Source: a candidate division CSSED10-310 bacterium
Lineage (GTDB): Bacteria > CSSED10-310 > JAFGDC01
Assembly (NCBI GenBank): GCA_016932295.1
Contig: JAFGDC010000294.1
Span: forward strand, 1-9,662
Length of the DNA: 9,662 nucleotides
Direction of reading: 5' to 3'
The notes below the pieces were generated by a model. It saw only the letters and a program-made list of their open reading frames with translations. It was not told the origin of the DNA and did no database searches. This document shows, piece after piece, positions 1 to 6,438 of the stretch. A program made the position numbers and the translations under genes. Position 1 is the stretch's first letter, and every line of letters begins with the position of its first letter.

Positions 1-2
1 AG

Positions 3-1076
3 TATCCGCTGGCGGTGGAACACCTGAGCAAAGCGCTGGCCCAGTCGCGCGAGGCCGGCCTGCTGGGTAACAATATCCTGGGCACCGGATTCGACTTCGA
101 TATTCAAATCAACCTCGGAGGCGGCGCTTTTGTCTGTGGAGAATCCAGCGCCCTCATGAGATCGCTTGAAGGGAAGGTGGGCGAACCCCGCGCCAAGTAT
201 GTACACTCCGTCGTCAAGGGCCTGTATGACAAGCCGACCGTGCTCAACAACGTGGAAACCTGGGCCAATGTGCCGCTCATCATGGATCGCGGACCCGATT
301 GGTTCGCATCGGTCGGCACCAACGGCAGCAAAGGCTCCAAGGTCTTCAGTCTGGTCGGGAAGGTCAAGAACACCGGACTCGTTGAAGTTCCCATGGGCAC
401 CACCCTGAGGGAAATCATTTTCGATATCGGTGGAGGTATTCTCAAGGATCGACCATTGAAAGCGGTACAGACCGGTGGCCCCTCCGGCGGCTGCCTGCCC
501 GCTACTCAGTTGGATCTGCCGGTCGATTTCGACAGCCTGACCGATGCCGGTTCGATGATGGGGTCTGGTGGCATGATCGTCATGGATTCACGCACCTGCA
601 TGGTGGATGTGGCCAGGTTCTTCACCAGGTTCCTGGTCGAGGAGTCGTGCGGTAAGTGCGTGCCGTGCCGGGAGGGCTTGCGGCGGCTGCTGGAAATCCT
701 CGATCGTATCATTGAAGGTCGAGGTGAAATGGCTGATCTGGACAGAATAGAGGTTCTGAGCGAGACCATCCGGGCCGGTTCCCTGTGTGCCCTCGGCACC
801 ACTGCGACCAATCCGGTGGACAGTACCCTGCGTTACTTCAAGAATGAGTATATCGCTCATATTCAGGGCAGGCAGTGCCCCGCCGGAGTCTGCCCGGCCC
901 TCACCACCTTCACCATCACCGAGGCATGCACGGGCTGCCACGCCTGCAATCGGGTCTGCCCCGTGACCTGCATAGCCGGCGAACCGAAAAATCAACACAC
1001 CATCGATCAGACCAGATGCATCAAGTGCGGCGCATGCTATGACGTGTGCACCTTCGATGCAGTGGCCATAAACTGA
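3..1076 (+). CDS. NuoF-like NAD(P)H-binding flavoprotein subunit with C-terminal 2x[4Fe-4S] ferredoxin domain (5' partial)
   Basis: This is the 51-kDa NuoF/HoxF/HydB-type subunit, which oxidises NAD(P)H with FMN and passes electrons to iron-sulfur clusters in the cytoplasm. The frame is already open at nt 3, where YPLAVEHL matches an internal stretch of NuoF, so the N-terminal part with the nucleotide-binding glycine loop lies outside the window. Numbering from nt 3, the FMN-site region [13 protein letters not shown] (canonical GAGAYICGEETAL) is near residues 39-51 and the PTVLNNVET signature near 78-86. The N3 cluster ligands are C216, C219 and C222 ([12 protein letters not shown]), with C262. 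After a CPAGVC pair (292-297) comes a ferredoxin domain with C309/312/315/319 and C339/342/345/349. That tail is absent from standard respiratory NuoF but known in NuoF-like subunits of bifurcating hydrogenases, formate dehydrogenases and BamH-type proteins. It is the first visible gene of a three-gene + strand operon. The family is sure; the physiological partner is unknown. Confidence 0.93.
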   Translation, partial: YPLAVEHLSKALAQSREAGLLGNNILGTGFDFDIQINLGGGAFVCGESSALMRSLEGKVGEPRAKYVHSVVKGLYDKPTVLNNVETWANVPLIMDRGPDWFASVGTNGSKGSKVFSLVGKVKNTGLVEVPMGTTLREIIFDIGGGILKDRPLKAVQTGGPSGGCLPATQLDLPVDFDSLTDAGSMMGSGGMIVMDSRTCMVDVARFFTRFLVEESCGKCVPCREGLRRLLEILDRIIEGRGEMADLDRIEVLSETIRAGSLCALGTTATNPVDSTLRYFKNEYIAHIQGRQCPAGVCPALTTFTITEACTGCHACNRVCPVTCIAGEPKNQHTIDQTRCIKCGACYDVCTFDAVAIN

Positions 1077-1085
1077 GGTGAGACC

Positions 1086-1871
1086 ATGGATGTGACATTG
1101 ACGATAGACGGCAGGACAATCACCGCCCAGCCAGGAGAAATGCTTCTGGCGGTTGCCAAGCGACATCGGATCGACATTCCGGCCCTCTGCTCCCACGAAG
1201 CACTTGAGGCATGGGGGGGCTGCCGGTTATGCCTTGTGGAAATCACCAAACCACAGTGGGACGGATGGTCGAAACTGGTCATCTCCTGCTTGTATCCGGT
1301 TGAAGAAGGCCTGATTGTGGAAACCAGATCGGAAAAAGTCATGCGCGTCCGCCGCACCATCCTCGACCTGCTGCTTGCCCGGGCTCCCCAATCTGAAAAA
1401 ATCCGCGAACTGGCCAGGGAATACGGGGTGTACAAGACCACCTATACGCCGGATGTGGATCGCGACAAGTGCATCATGTGCGGCATGTGCGTCCGTATCT
1501 GCGAGGAGATGGGCATCAACGCCATCAGCACCGTCCAGCGTGGCTATCGCAAGGAAATCGCCACTCCCTTCGGTGAATTGAGCGAGGCCTGCATTGGTTG
1601 CCTTGCCTGTGCGCATATCTGCCCCACCGGCAACATCCCCTTCACTGACGACGGCGCTGTCCGCACCATCTGGAACCGATCTTTCAAACTGGTTGCCTGC
1701 GAAGAATGCGGGCGCGCCTTCATCACCGAGGAACAGTTGGAGTATGAGGTGCGGCGATCCGGGTTGGAGCGGAGCTACTTCACCACCTGCGACGTGTGCA
1801 AACGCGCCAGGACGGCCGGAGTGTTCCGTGAGCTGGCCGAATGGCAGAAGGATCTGGAGGAGGTTCAATGA
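1086..1871 (+). CDS. HoxU/NuoG-N-like ferredoxin subunit: [2Fe-2S] plus two [4Fe-4S], His-Cys site lost, extra C-terminal four-Cys motif
   Basis: This 261-residue electron-transfer subunit would wire a NuoF-type flavoprotein to a catalytic partner. The ATG has a GAGGTGAG Shine-Dalgarno site at 1076-1083 and lies 9 bp after the upstream stop. Domains in order: a plant-type [2Fe-2S] ferredoxin (C35, C46, C49, C68); the segment where NuoG/HoxU/HydA proteins carry a His-Cys [4Fe-4S] motif (about 92-115), here with no Cys or His at all; then two [4Fe-4S] motifs (C129/132/135/139 and C169/172/175/179); then CEECGR (C205, C208) and CDVCKR (C235, C238), which look like a zinc ribbon or rubredoxin-like knuckle. 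There is no H-cluster domain, so it is not a hydrogenase catalytic subunit, and it is far shorter than NuoG. Length and layout are closest to HoxU or BamI-like subunits. It overlaps the next gene by ATGA, which suggests translational coupling. Confidence 0.9.
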   Translation: MDVTLTIDGRTITAQPGEMLLAVAKRHRIDIPALCSHEALEAWGGCRLCLVEITKPQWDGWSKLVISCLYPVEEGLIVETRSEKVMRVRRTILDLLLARAPQSEKIRELAREYGVYKTTYTPDVDRDKCIMCGMCVRICEEMGINAISTVQRGYRKEIATPFGELSEACIGCLACAHICPTGNIPFTDDGAVRTIWNRSFKLVACEECGRAFITEEQLEYEVRRSGLERSYFTTCDVCKRARTAGVFRELAEWQKDLEEVQ

Positions 1872-2269
1872 AGCGGCTGCGCATCTACCCCCACAAGTGC
1901 ATCAATTGTCGGAACTGCGAACTGGCCTGTGCCTACGGACATCACCAGCAGTTTCGACTGGACAAGTCGCGCGTCCATACCATTTCCATCGGCGAGAACC
2001 AGATCCATGTACCGATCCTCTGCCTGCAATGTGTCGAAGCGGCCTGTGTGAAGGCCTGCCCGGTGGGTGCGCTGGTGTTGAATGAACAAAACGGCCTGGT
2101 GGAATACATTAAGGAACGATGTATTCGATGTAAGGCGTGCGCCGCCGCCTGCCCCTTCGGCAATATCACCGTGGATCCGGATGACGGCGGCATCCTGAAA
2201 TGCGATCTCTGCGACGGACAGCCCATGTGCGCCATCTTCTGCCCTACAAAGGCCATCATCTTCGGCTGA
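1868..2269 (+). CDS. Small polyferredoxin subunit with four [4Fe-4S] motifs (HycB/CooF/AorA-like)
   Basis: This 133-residue protein has sixteen cysteines in four CxxC-type groups: C11/14/17/21, C52/55/60/64, C85/88/91/95 and C112/115/121/125. This is the arrangement of DmsB/HycB/CooF-type electron-transfer subunits, in which clusters pair as I-IV and II-III. There is no signal peptide or membrane segment, so it is cytoplasmic. I chose the ATG at 1868 because it follows a GGAGGAGG Shine-Dalgarno run (1855-1862) and overlaps the upstream TGA as ATGA. An in-frame ATG at 1841 would overlap the previous gene by about 30 bp without a ribosome site. In the family such proteins carry electrons between a NuoEF-type diaphorase and a catalytic subunit such as hydrogenase, formate dehydrogenase or tungsten aldehyde oxidoreductase. 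Here it is the last gene before a terminator, so the catalytic gene does not follow it. Confidence 0.9.
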   Translation: MKRLRIYPHKCINCRNCELACAYGHHQQFRLDKSRVHTISIGENQIHVPILCLQCVEAACVKACPVGALVLNEQNGLVEYIKERCIRCKACAAACPFGNITVDPDDGGILKCDLCDGQPMCAIFCPTKAIIFG

Positions 2270-2286
2270 TGCTATCAGGCGTAATC

Positions 2287-3894
2287 TCAGGGGGGAGCCA
2301 CGGCTCCCCCCTTTCTCATGATTCCCTGCCACCGATCGTCATCCTCCCCATCGCGACCGGCGCTATCCAGCCGCAGGCGATCCATGCTGCGGTAGCCGAT
2401 GGCTTCCGCCAGGTGATGCGTGGCCACCGCCTCGACACCTTCGATGTCGGCTATGGTCCGCGCCAGCTTCAGGATACGGTCATACGCACGGGCGGACATC
2501 TTGTGCCGCTTTACCGCCTGCTCCAGGCGGCTGACGCCTTCATCGGACAACGCGCAGTGACGCTGGATCAGGCGCGGCCCCATCCGTGCATTGCAATGAA
2601 TACCGGTACCGGCGAATCGCGCCAGTTGCACCCCACGAGCCTGATCAACCCGCCGCCTGATGGTCGCGGATGATTCACCCCGTGGCGGCTGTTTCATCTG
2701 GTTCCAATTCAGACCGCGCACCTCCAGGTGCATGTCAATCCTGTCCATCAAAGGTCCCGATATTCTCGATAGATACCGCTGAATCTCGAATTCACTACAC
2801 CGGCACGAGTACATATTGGAACCTCGATAACCGCACGGACAAGGATTCATGGCAGCCACCAGCATGAAGCGCGCCGGATAGGTGACCGTCATCAAGGCAC
2901 GGGCGATCGTCACCGCGCCGTTCTCGAGTGGTTGCCGCATCACCTCCAGGACGTTCCGCCGAAATTCCGGCAACTCATCCAGAAACAACACCCCGTTGTG
3001 GGCAAGACTCACTTCCCCTGGTAATGGATATGTCCCTCCACCAATCAACCCGGCATCGGAAATGGTGTGATGGGGGGCTCGAAACGGACGCTGGGTGATG
3101 AGCCCCTGCCCCGCCGGCAACATCCCGGCCACACTGTGCACTTTTGTGGTCTCCACTGATTCCGCCAGGGTCATGATCGGCAGGATCCCTGCGAGCCGAC
3201 GGGCAAGCATGGTCTTGCCGGATCCAGGCGGACCCACCATGAGTATGTTATGCCCCCCGGCGGCAGCGATCTCCAGGGCACGTTTCGCATGCTCCTGCCC
3301 CTTCACCTCGTTGATATCCGGCGCTGCTCCCGGCTGCTGCTCGAAGAATTGCGCGGCATCCACCCTCACCGGCTCCAATTGCTTGCGACCGGCGAAGAAT
3401 TCCATGCATTCCGGCAGGCTTTCCACCCCATACACGTCGATCCCTTCCACGATCGCCGCCTCCAACGCGTTGCTGCGCGGCAGAATCATCCGCTTCTTCC
3501 CCATGTCCCTGGTCATCACCGCCGCCGACAGCGCTCCCCGTATGGGTCGAACCCGGCCGTCCAGACTCAGCTCACCCATGATCACCACGTCGTCGATCCA
3601 TTCCTGCTTCATGTATTTCATAAATACCAACAATCCGATGGCAATGGGCAGATCGAACGACGAACCCTCCTTCTTGATGTCTGCGGGTGCAAGGCTTGCG
3701 ATGATCCGCCCACCCGGCACTCCGAATCCACAGTTCTGCATGGCCGACTGTATGCGATCCCGGCTCTCCTTGATGGCGGTATCGGGTAAACCAACTGTGG
3801 CGAAGGCGTTCTTACCGTCATCGACGAACACCTCCACATTCACTTCGTATGCCTCCACTCCCTGCAATGCAGCACTGGCCGCTCTTCCGATCAC
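2287..3894 (-). CDS. comM: ComM/YifB family Mg-chelatase-like AAA+ ATPase
   Basis: ComM is a hexameric DNA helicase that promotes branch migration during integration of transformed DNA; YifB homologues also occur widely in bacteria not known to be competent. Counting from the GTG start (535 residues), an N-terminal S5-fold/Lon-protease-like domain covers about 1-180 (AFATVGLPDTAIKESRDRI at 30-48). The AAA+ ATPase follows with Walker A GPPGSGKT (221-228), Walker B GVLFLDELPEF (301-311) and the AAMNPCPCGY motif (347-356). C352, C354, C364 and C366 form a likely zinc site, and SGPLMDRIDMHLEV (379-392) is the family arginine-finger region. A Mg_chelatase_C-type tail ends near 510. The frame stays open 21 codons further upstream, but the GTG has an AAAGGAGG site and homologues begin at this point. 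The length is normal. It converges on the redox operon, 17 bp from that stop, and its last codons form that operon's terminator. Confidence 0.95.
   Translation of the reverse strand: MIGRAASAALQGVEAYEVNVEVFVDDGKNAFATVGLPDTAIKESRDRIQSAMQNCGFGVPGGRIIASLAPADIKKEGSSFDLPIAIGLLVFMKYMKQEWIDDVVIMGELSLDGRVRPIRGALSAAVMTRDMGKKRMILPRSNALEAAIVEGIDVYGVESLPECMEFFAGRKQLEPVRVDAAQFFEQQPGAAPDINEVKGQEHAKRALEIAAAGGHNILMVGPPGSGKTMLARRLAGILPIMTLAESVETTKVHSVAGMLPAGQGLITQRPFRAPHHTISDAGLIGGGTYPLPGEVSLAHNGVLFLDELPEFRRNVLEVMRQPLENGAVTIARALMTVTYPARFMLVAAMNPCPCGYRGSNMYSCRCSEFEIQRYLSRISGPLMDRIDMHLEVRGLNWNQMKQPPRGESSATIRRRVDQARGVQLARFAGTGIHCNARMGPRLIQRHCALSDEGVSRLEQAVKRHKMSARAYDRILKLARTIADIEGVEAVATHHLAEAIGYRSMDRLRLDSAGRDGEDDDRWQGIMRKGGAVAPP
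2289..2315 (+). terminator. Rho-independent terminator of the redox operon, inside the 3' end of comM
   Basis: A perfect 10-bp stem (2289-2298 AGGGGGGAGC pairs with 2303-2312 GCTCCCCCCT) with a CACG loop is followed by TTTC. It starts 20 nt after the stop of the polyferredoxin gene. The T-tract is short, but the stem is very GC-rich. On the opposite strand the same bases encode the last residues and stop of comM, and no T-run follows there, so it should act mainly on + strand transcription. Confidence 0.8.
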
Positions 3895-3899
3895 CGGGC

Positions 3900-3908
3900 A
3901 CCTCCTTT
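3900..3908 (-). promoter_or_regulatory. Shine-Dalgarno site that fixes the GTG start of comM
   Basis: On the - strand AAAGGAGGT stands 5 nt before the GTG at 3894 (reading AAAGGAGGT-GCCCG-GTG). It is the strongest ribosome site in the window. The upstream in-frame ATG at 3957 has no comparable site, and the residues it would add do not resemble ComM. Confidence 0.8.
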
Positions 3909-4182
3909 CCGGATGTGAACCGCCTTCGATAGTGCAAATACACGGCCAGCATTGCACACATAAGTGTTCCTTTATTTATCAATATGTTAAATGCTTTTGA
4001 CGGACGGAGAACCACGTCGTGTAAACCGGGTGTCAAGCCAACTGTACACCTTATTCAACCCTGATCGATCACGACGGAATGGCATGGGAGTAAGGGACTC
4101 CGCATGGCACATGGGGGGATCTGAAACCCTGCGGATTCGATGTGACCGACTCACGGACTGGACGGACAGGTTCGAAGATATG
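3909..4182. other. Intergenic region upstream of comM, no gene seen
   Basis: About 275 bp separate comM from the next - strand ORF. It should hold the comM promoter, but I see no convincing -10/-35 pair. A - strand TTGACA hexamer (4031-4036) has only a poor -10 (GGTTCT) at 17-bp spacing. An AT-rich patch lies at 3970-3992. A GTGCAA/TTGCAC inverted repeat (3932-3937 and 3952-3957) sits 38 bp upstream of the comM start and could be an operator or chance. No terminator hairpin for the upstream ORF is visible. Confidence 0.4.
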
Positions 4183-4509
4183 TCAGATCAACATGCCGCT
4201 CCGCTTGCGAAGCAATCCCGCCTGGTATTCCGCGGCACTAATGGGATCGATCCGATGTACCCCCAACAACCGCGATTTTCCCTTGAGGCGCGGCAACCGG
4301 CGTAGCCGTTCCAGCAGGCTGGACATGTCCATGGCTCGTTCGAACCAGATGGTGGTGACGCTTTTTCCTGCGCCGACGTGCCCACGTTCCAATACGCATC
4401 TGTAGTACAATTCTGCACCTCCGCGCTTGTGAGTGTCGTAAGGTCGTCTCAGAAAGGAGATCCAAGAATCATACCAAGAGAAAAAAACGATCAGCAGAAC
4501 CAGAAGCAT
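4183..4509 (-). CDS. Short membrane-anchored protein, weak resemblance to bacterial sugar transferases (possible remnant)
   Basis: The ORF encodes 108 residues. Residues 1-12 (MLLVLLIVFFSW) are strongly hydrophobic and could be a membrane anchor or an uncleaved signal. The rest is basic. The stretch ELYYRCVLERGHVGAGK followed by WFERAMD recalls the Gly-Pro-x-x-YRQ-RVG-x-x-GK / KFRTM region of polyprenyl-phosphate sugar transferases (PF02397). LRRLPRLKGKSRLLGV followed by DPISAAEYQAGLL and SGML recalls their LPQL-N-LKG-MSLVGPRP / PG(L/I)T region. The acidic DE before LPQL is replaced by RR, and the protein is about half family length, so catalysis is doubtful. The start ATG has in-frame stops just upstream and only a weak GA-rich ribosome site. 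The neighbours are comF upstream and comM downstream on the same strand. It may be a decayed transferase, a short regulator or a chance ORF. The resemblance comes from motif reading, not from an alignment. Confidence 0.45.
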   Translation of the reverse strand: MLLVLLIVFFSWYDSWISFLRRPYDTHKRGGAELYYRCVLERGHVGAGKSVTTIWFERAMDMSSLLERLRRLPRLKGKSRLLGVHRIDPISAAEYQAGLLRKRSGMLI

Positions 4510-4650
4510 CTCTGTTTATCAGCTATTTTAATTTATTATTCAAAGAGTTGGTGGTGTAGCGGGAGAAGATGCGGGGGACAGCCACACAGACGTTCCAAGG
4601 TGATTTGATGTAACGAATTTTCCCACCAGGCATCCTTGTGCGCAGATTAT

Positions 4651-5493
4651 TCACAGAAAGGGAACCCGCGCCAGTGTATACACATCCACCCGGGCGGCGC
4701 CTGCCCGGCACAGCACGGCAGCGCAACGATCGATGGTGGCGCCGGTGGTCATGACATCATCGATGAGCAGCAGGTTCTTGCCTGCGAAGGAATGGGGATC
4801 GCGAACACGGAACGCGCCAGCGACGTTGTCGCGCCGCTGCTTCCTGCTGCCCTTCTGCGGCGGTGTTGATTTCACCCGGATGAGCTGGGCGGTGATAACC
4901 GGCAGGCACAGCCGGCGAGCCAGCGCGGTGGTCAGCAGGAAGGACTGGTTGTAGCCGCGCGAGTGCAGGCGGCGCCGGTGGAGGGGAACCGGCACCAATC
5001 CCTCCCATGCGACGGAAGGATAACAGTCGGGTAACGCGGCTGCCATCAAGTCACCCAGATCAGCGGCCAGTTCGACACGTCCGCCATGTTTGAAACCCAG
5101 GATCAATTCACTGATCACTCCTTCCGGTTCATAGCGATATACCGACCTGGCATGGTGGAATGAAAACGTTTCCTGGATACAGCGCCCGCATCGGGGGAGA
5201 TCGGATGGTTCGAAATCTGCGCCGAACTCCATGCCGCAAATGGTGCACCACGGCCTGGTCAGCCTCTGCAATTCAGCCCTGCAGTCATGACAGATATGAC
5301 CTTTGAGCCGCTGGGGATCACGCTCGCCACACACCGCACAAGAGCGTGGAAAAACGATATCAAGAAACGCTTCCTTGAACTGACGGGCGGTAGTTCCGAG
5401 CTCCCTTGCAGGAGACTGACCGGCGCCGTGGACGGAGGCTGGTGGATGAGAGGAACGTTCGTTCGAATCGCCGGCGGCGCGGTCAATTGACAT
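4651..5493 (-). CDS. comF: ComF family phosphoribosyltransferase-like protein
   Basis: ComF proteins have a double zinc-finger N-terminus fused to a type I PRTase fold and are needed for DNA uptake in transformable bacteria; the exact reaction is unknown. In 280 residues I see two CxxC pairs per finger (C52/55 with C68/71; C83/86 with C102/105), VPVPLHRRRLHSRGYNQS at 168-185, the QKGSRKQRRDNVAGAF region at 213-228 and the PRPP loop LLLIDDVMTTGAT at 241-253. All key motifs are present. I chose the ATG at 5493, which overlaps the lpxH stop by 11 bp. An ATG at 5526 with GAGGGA just before it is also possible. Either start leaves about 40 poorly conserved residues before the usual ComF beginning (FLDIVFPRSCAVCG), longer than typical. 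The frame runs further upstream, but that part is only the shadow of lpxH. It is probably co-transcribed and coupled with lpxH. Confidence 0.93.
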   Translation of the reverse strand: MSIDRAAGDSNERSSHPPASVHGAGQSPARELGTTARQFKEAFLDIVFPRSCAVCGERDPQRLKGHICHDCRAELQRLTRPWCTICGMEFGADFEPSDLPRCGRCIQETFSFHHARSVYRYEPEGVISELILGFKHGGRVELAADLGDLMAAALPDCYPSVAWEGLVPVPLHRRRLHSRGYNQSFLLTTALARRLCLPVITAQLIRVKSTPPQKGSRKQRRDNVAGAFRVRDPHSFAGKNLLLIDDVMTTGATIDRCAAVLCRAGAARVDVYTLARVPFL

Positions 5494-6274
5494 TGGTCGT
5501 TCCAATACGCGGGGAGTCGCCGCCATCTTCCCTCTCTCGGTGCAGCGAAAACCGTCCGTCCGCGTAACGTACCCAGGAAAAATGTTCGATCCAATCGCCG
5601 GCGGTGATGACTGACAGCGTCCTCCCATCTCGCTGATGCACGCGTTCGCCGAAATCATGGAAATGTCCGTGCACCACCGCGGCAAAACCATCTTCGAGAC
5701 GGGCATCAAGGAAGGCGGCATAGATGTTTTCCGGCACCATCGATTTTTTCTTCTGCACGCTCCGGCTGGTGACGGCAACCCGGGCCGCCAGCCGCCAGCC
5801 CAGATCGGGGTGTATCAGCCTGAACAACCACTGGGTGGCGGGATGCCTGGTCAGCCTGCGGAGTAACCGGTACCCGTAATCATGCGGATTGATCTGATCG
5901 CCATGAGCCAGGTAGATGCTGCGGTCATCCATTGTGACTGCGATGGGAGCATCGAAGACCTGACATCCGATGCTCCGGCGGATAAATGCGCCGAGAAGAA
6001 AATCATGATTGCCGGAGAGGTAGATCAGTACCTTTCCGGCGCGATGGAGGCGATGCAATTCGTAGAGAACATCGAAAAAGCACAGGAAACCAGCCCTCCG
6101 GTATTCGAACCAGAACTCGAACAAGTCGCCGAGTATGACCACAACATCGGCCGTCTCAGCTTCCCGCCGCAGCATGGTCAGGAACCGGGCGGTACGATCC
6201 TGATCATCGGGATGCAGATGCGCATCCGCGATGAAAATCACTCGTTCACCGGTAAATGTGAATACACTATCCAT
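5483..6274 (-). CDS. lpxH: UDP-2,3-diacylglucosamine diphosphatase (LpxH-type metallophosphoesterase)
   Basis: LpxH hydrolyses UDP-2,3-diacylglucosamine to lipid X and UMP, the fourth step of lipid A synthesis, at the inner membrane face. The 263-residue protein shows the calcineurin-like metal motifs in order: DAH (D17, H19), GDLFEFWFEY (D50), GNHDF (88-92), HGDQIN (H124) and HGHFH (202-206). DLFEFWFEY after the second metal ligand is typical of LpxH. The GNRD of Escherichia coli LpxH is GNHD here, so it may belong to the LpxH2-like branch or to a related lipid-linked phosphoesterase. A basic stretch near 172-178 (SVQKKKS) fits membrane association. I chose the ATG at 6274 because GGGAG stands 7 nt upstream and the DxH motif then falls at the usual distance from the N-terminus; the frame is open 38 codons further back without homology. 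It is the first gene of a lpxH-comF unit. Confidence 0.85.
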   Translation of the reverse strand: MDSVFTFTGERVIFIADAHLHPDDQDRTARFLTMLRREAETADVVVILGDLFEFWFEYRRAGFLCFFDVLYELHRLHRAGKVLIYLSGNHDFLLGAFIRRSIGCQVFDAPIAVTMDDRSIYLAHGDQINPHDYGYRLLRRLTRHPATQWLFRLIHPDLGWRLAARVAVTSRSVQKKKSMVPENIYAAFLDARLEDGFAAVVHGHFHDFGERVHQRDGRTLSVITAGDWIEHFSWVRYADGRFSLHREREDGGDSPRIGTTNVN

Positions 6275-6390
6275 GGATCGCTCCCGTGAATTTGCCGGAG
6301 ATTTGAGAATACACCATGACCGGCGGCCGTGGAAGACAAGCGAGCGGAATGTGGGCATCGGGAACAACCGAAAATGATTCCGGTTCATGC

Positions 6391-6422
6391 AAAAAAAAGT
6401 CCGAAGTTTCCTCCGGACTTTT
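6391..6422 (-). terminator. Strong rho-independent terminator upstream of lpxH
   Basis: A 9-bp stem pairs 6395-6403 (AAAAGTCCG) with 6414-6422 (CGGACTTTT) around a 10-nt loop. On the - strand it is followed by eight T residues (complement of 6391-6398), a classic terminator. On the + strand only four T follow. It stops - strand transcription arriving from the right, before lpxH, so lpxH should have its own promoter between 6275 and 6390. The only candidate gene it could serve is the small ORF at 6439-6627. Confidence 0.8.
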
Positions 6423-6438
6423 ACTATCTGAAAGGCTG

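Noticed and set aside
588..1196. - strand ORF of 202 codons under the NuoF-like gene
   Set aside because: Antisense shadow; the + strand encodes clear cluster motifs through the same bases.
2260..2290. CTGAT/ATCAG inverted repeat just after the comM stop as a comM terminator
   Set aside because: Only 5 bp of stem and no T-run on the - strand.
3095..4000. + strand ORF of 301 codons opposite comM
   Set aside because: It is antisense to comM, low in recognisable motifs, with no ribosome site; comM shows full AAA+ motifs.
3818..4036. 72-codon - strand ORF across the comM start, with AAGGA before an internal ATG at 3959
   Set aside because: It runs out of frame through the comM ribosome site and start, and shows no motif; a leader role is possible but unsupported.
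5494..5778. N-terminal extension of the comF frame to an ATG at 5778
   Set aside because: The extra 95 residues are an out-of-frame reading of lpxH and show no ComF homology.
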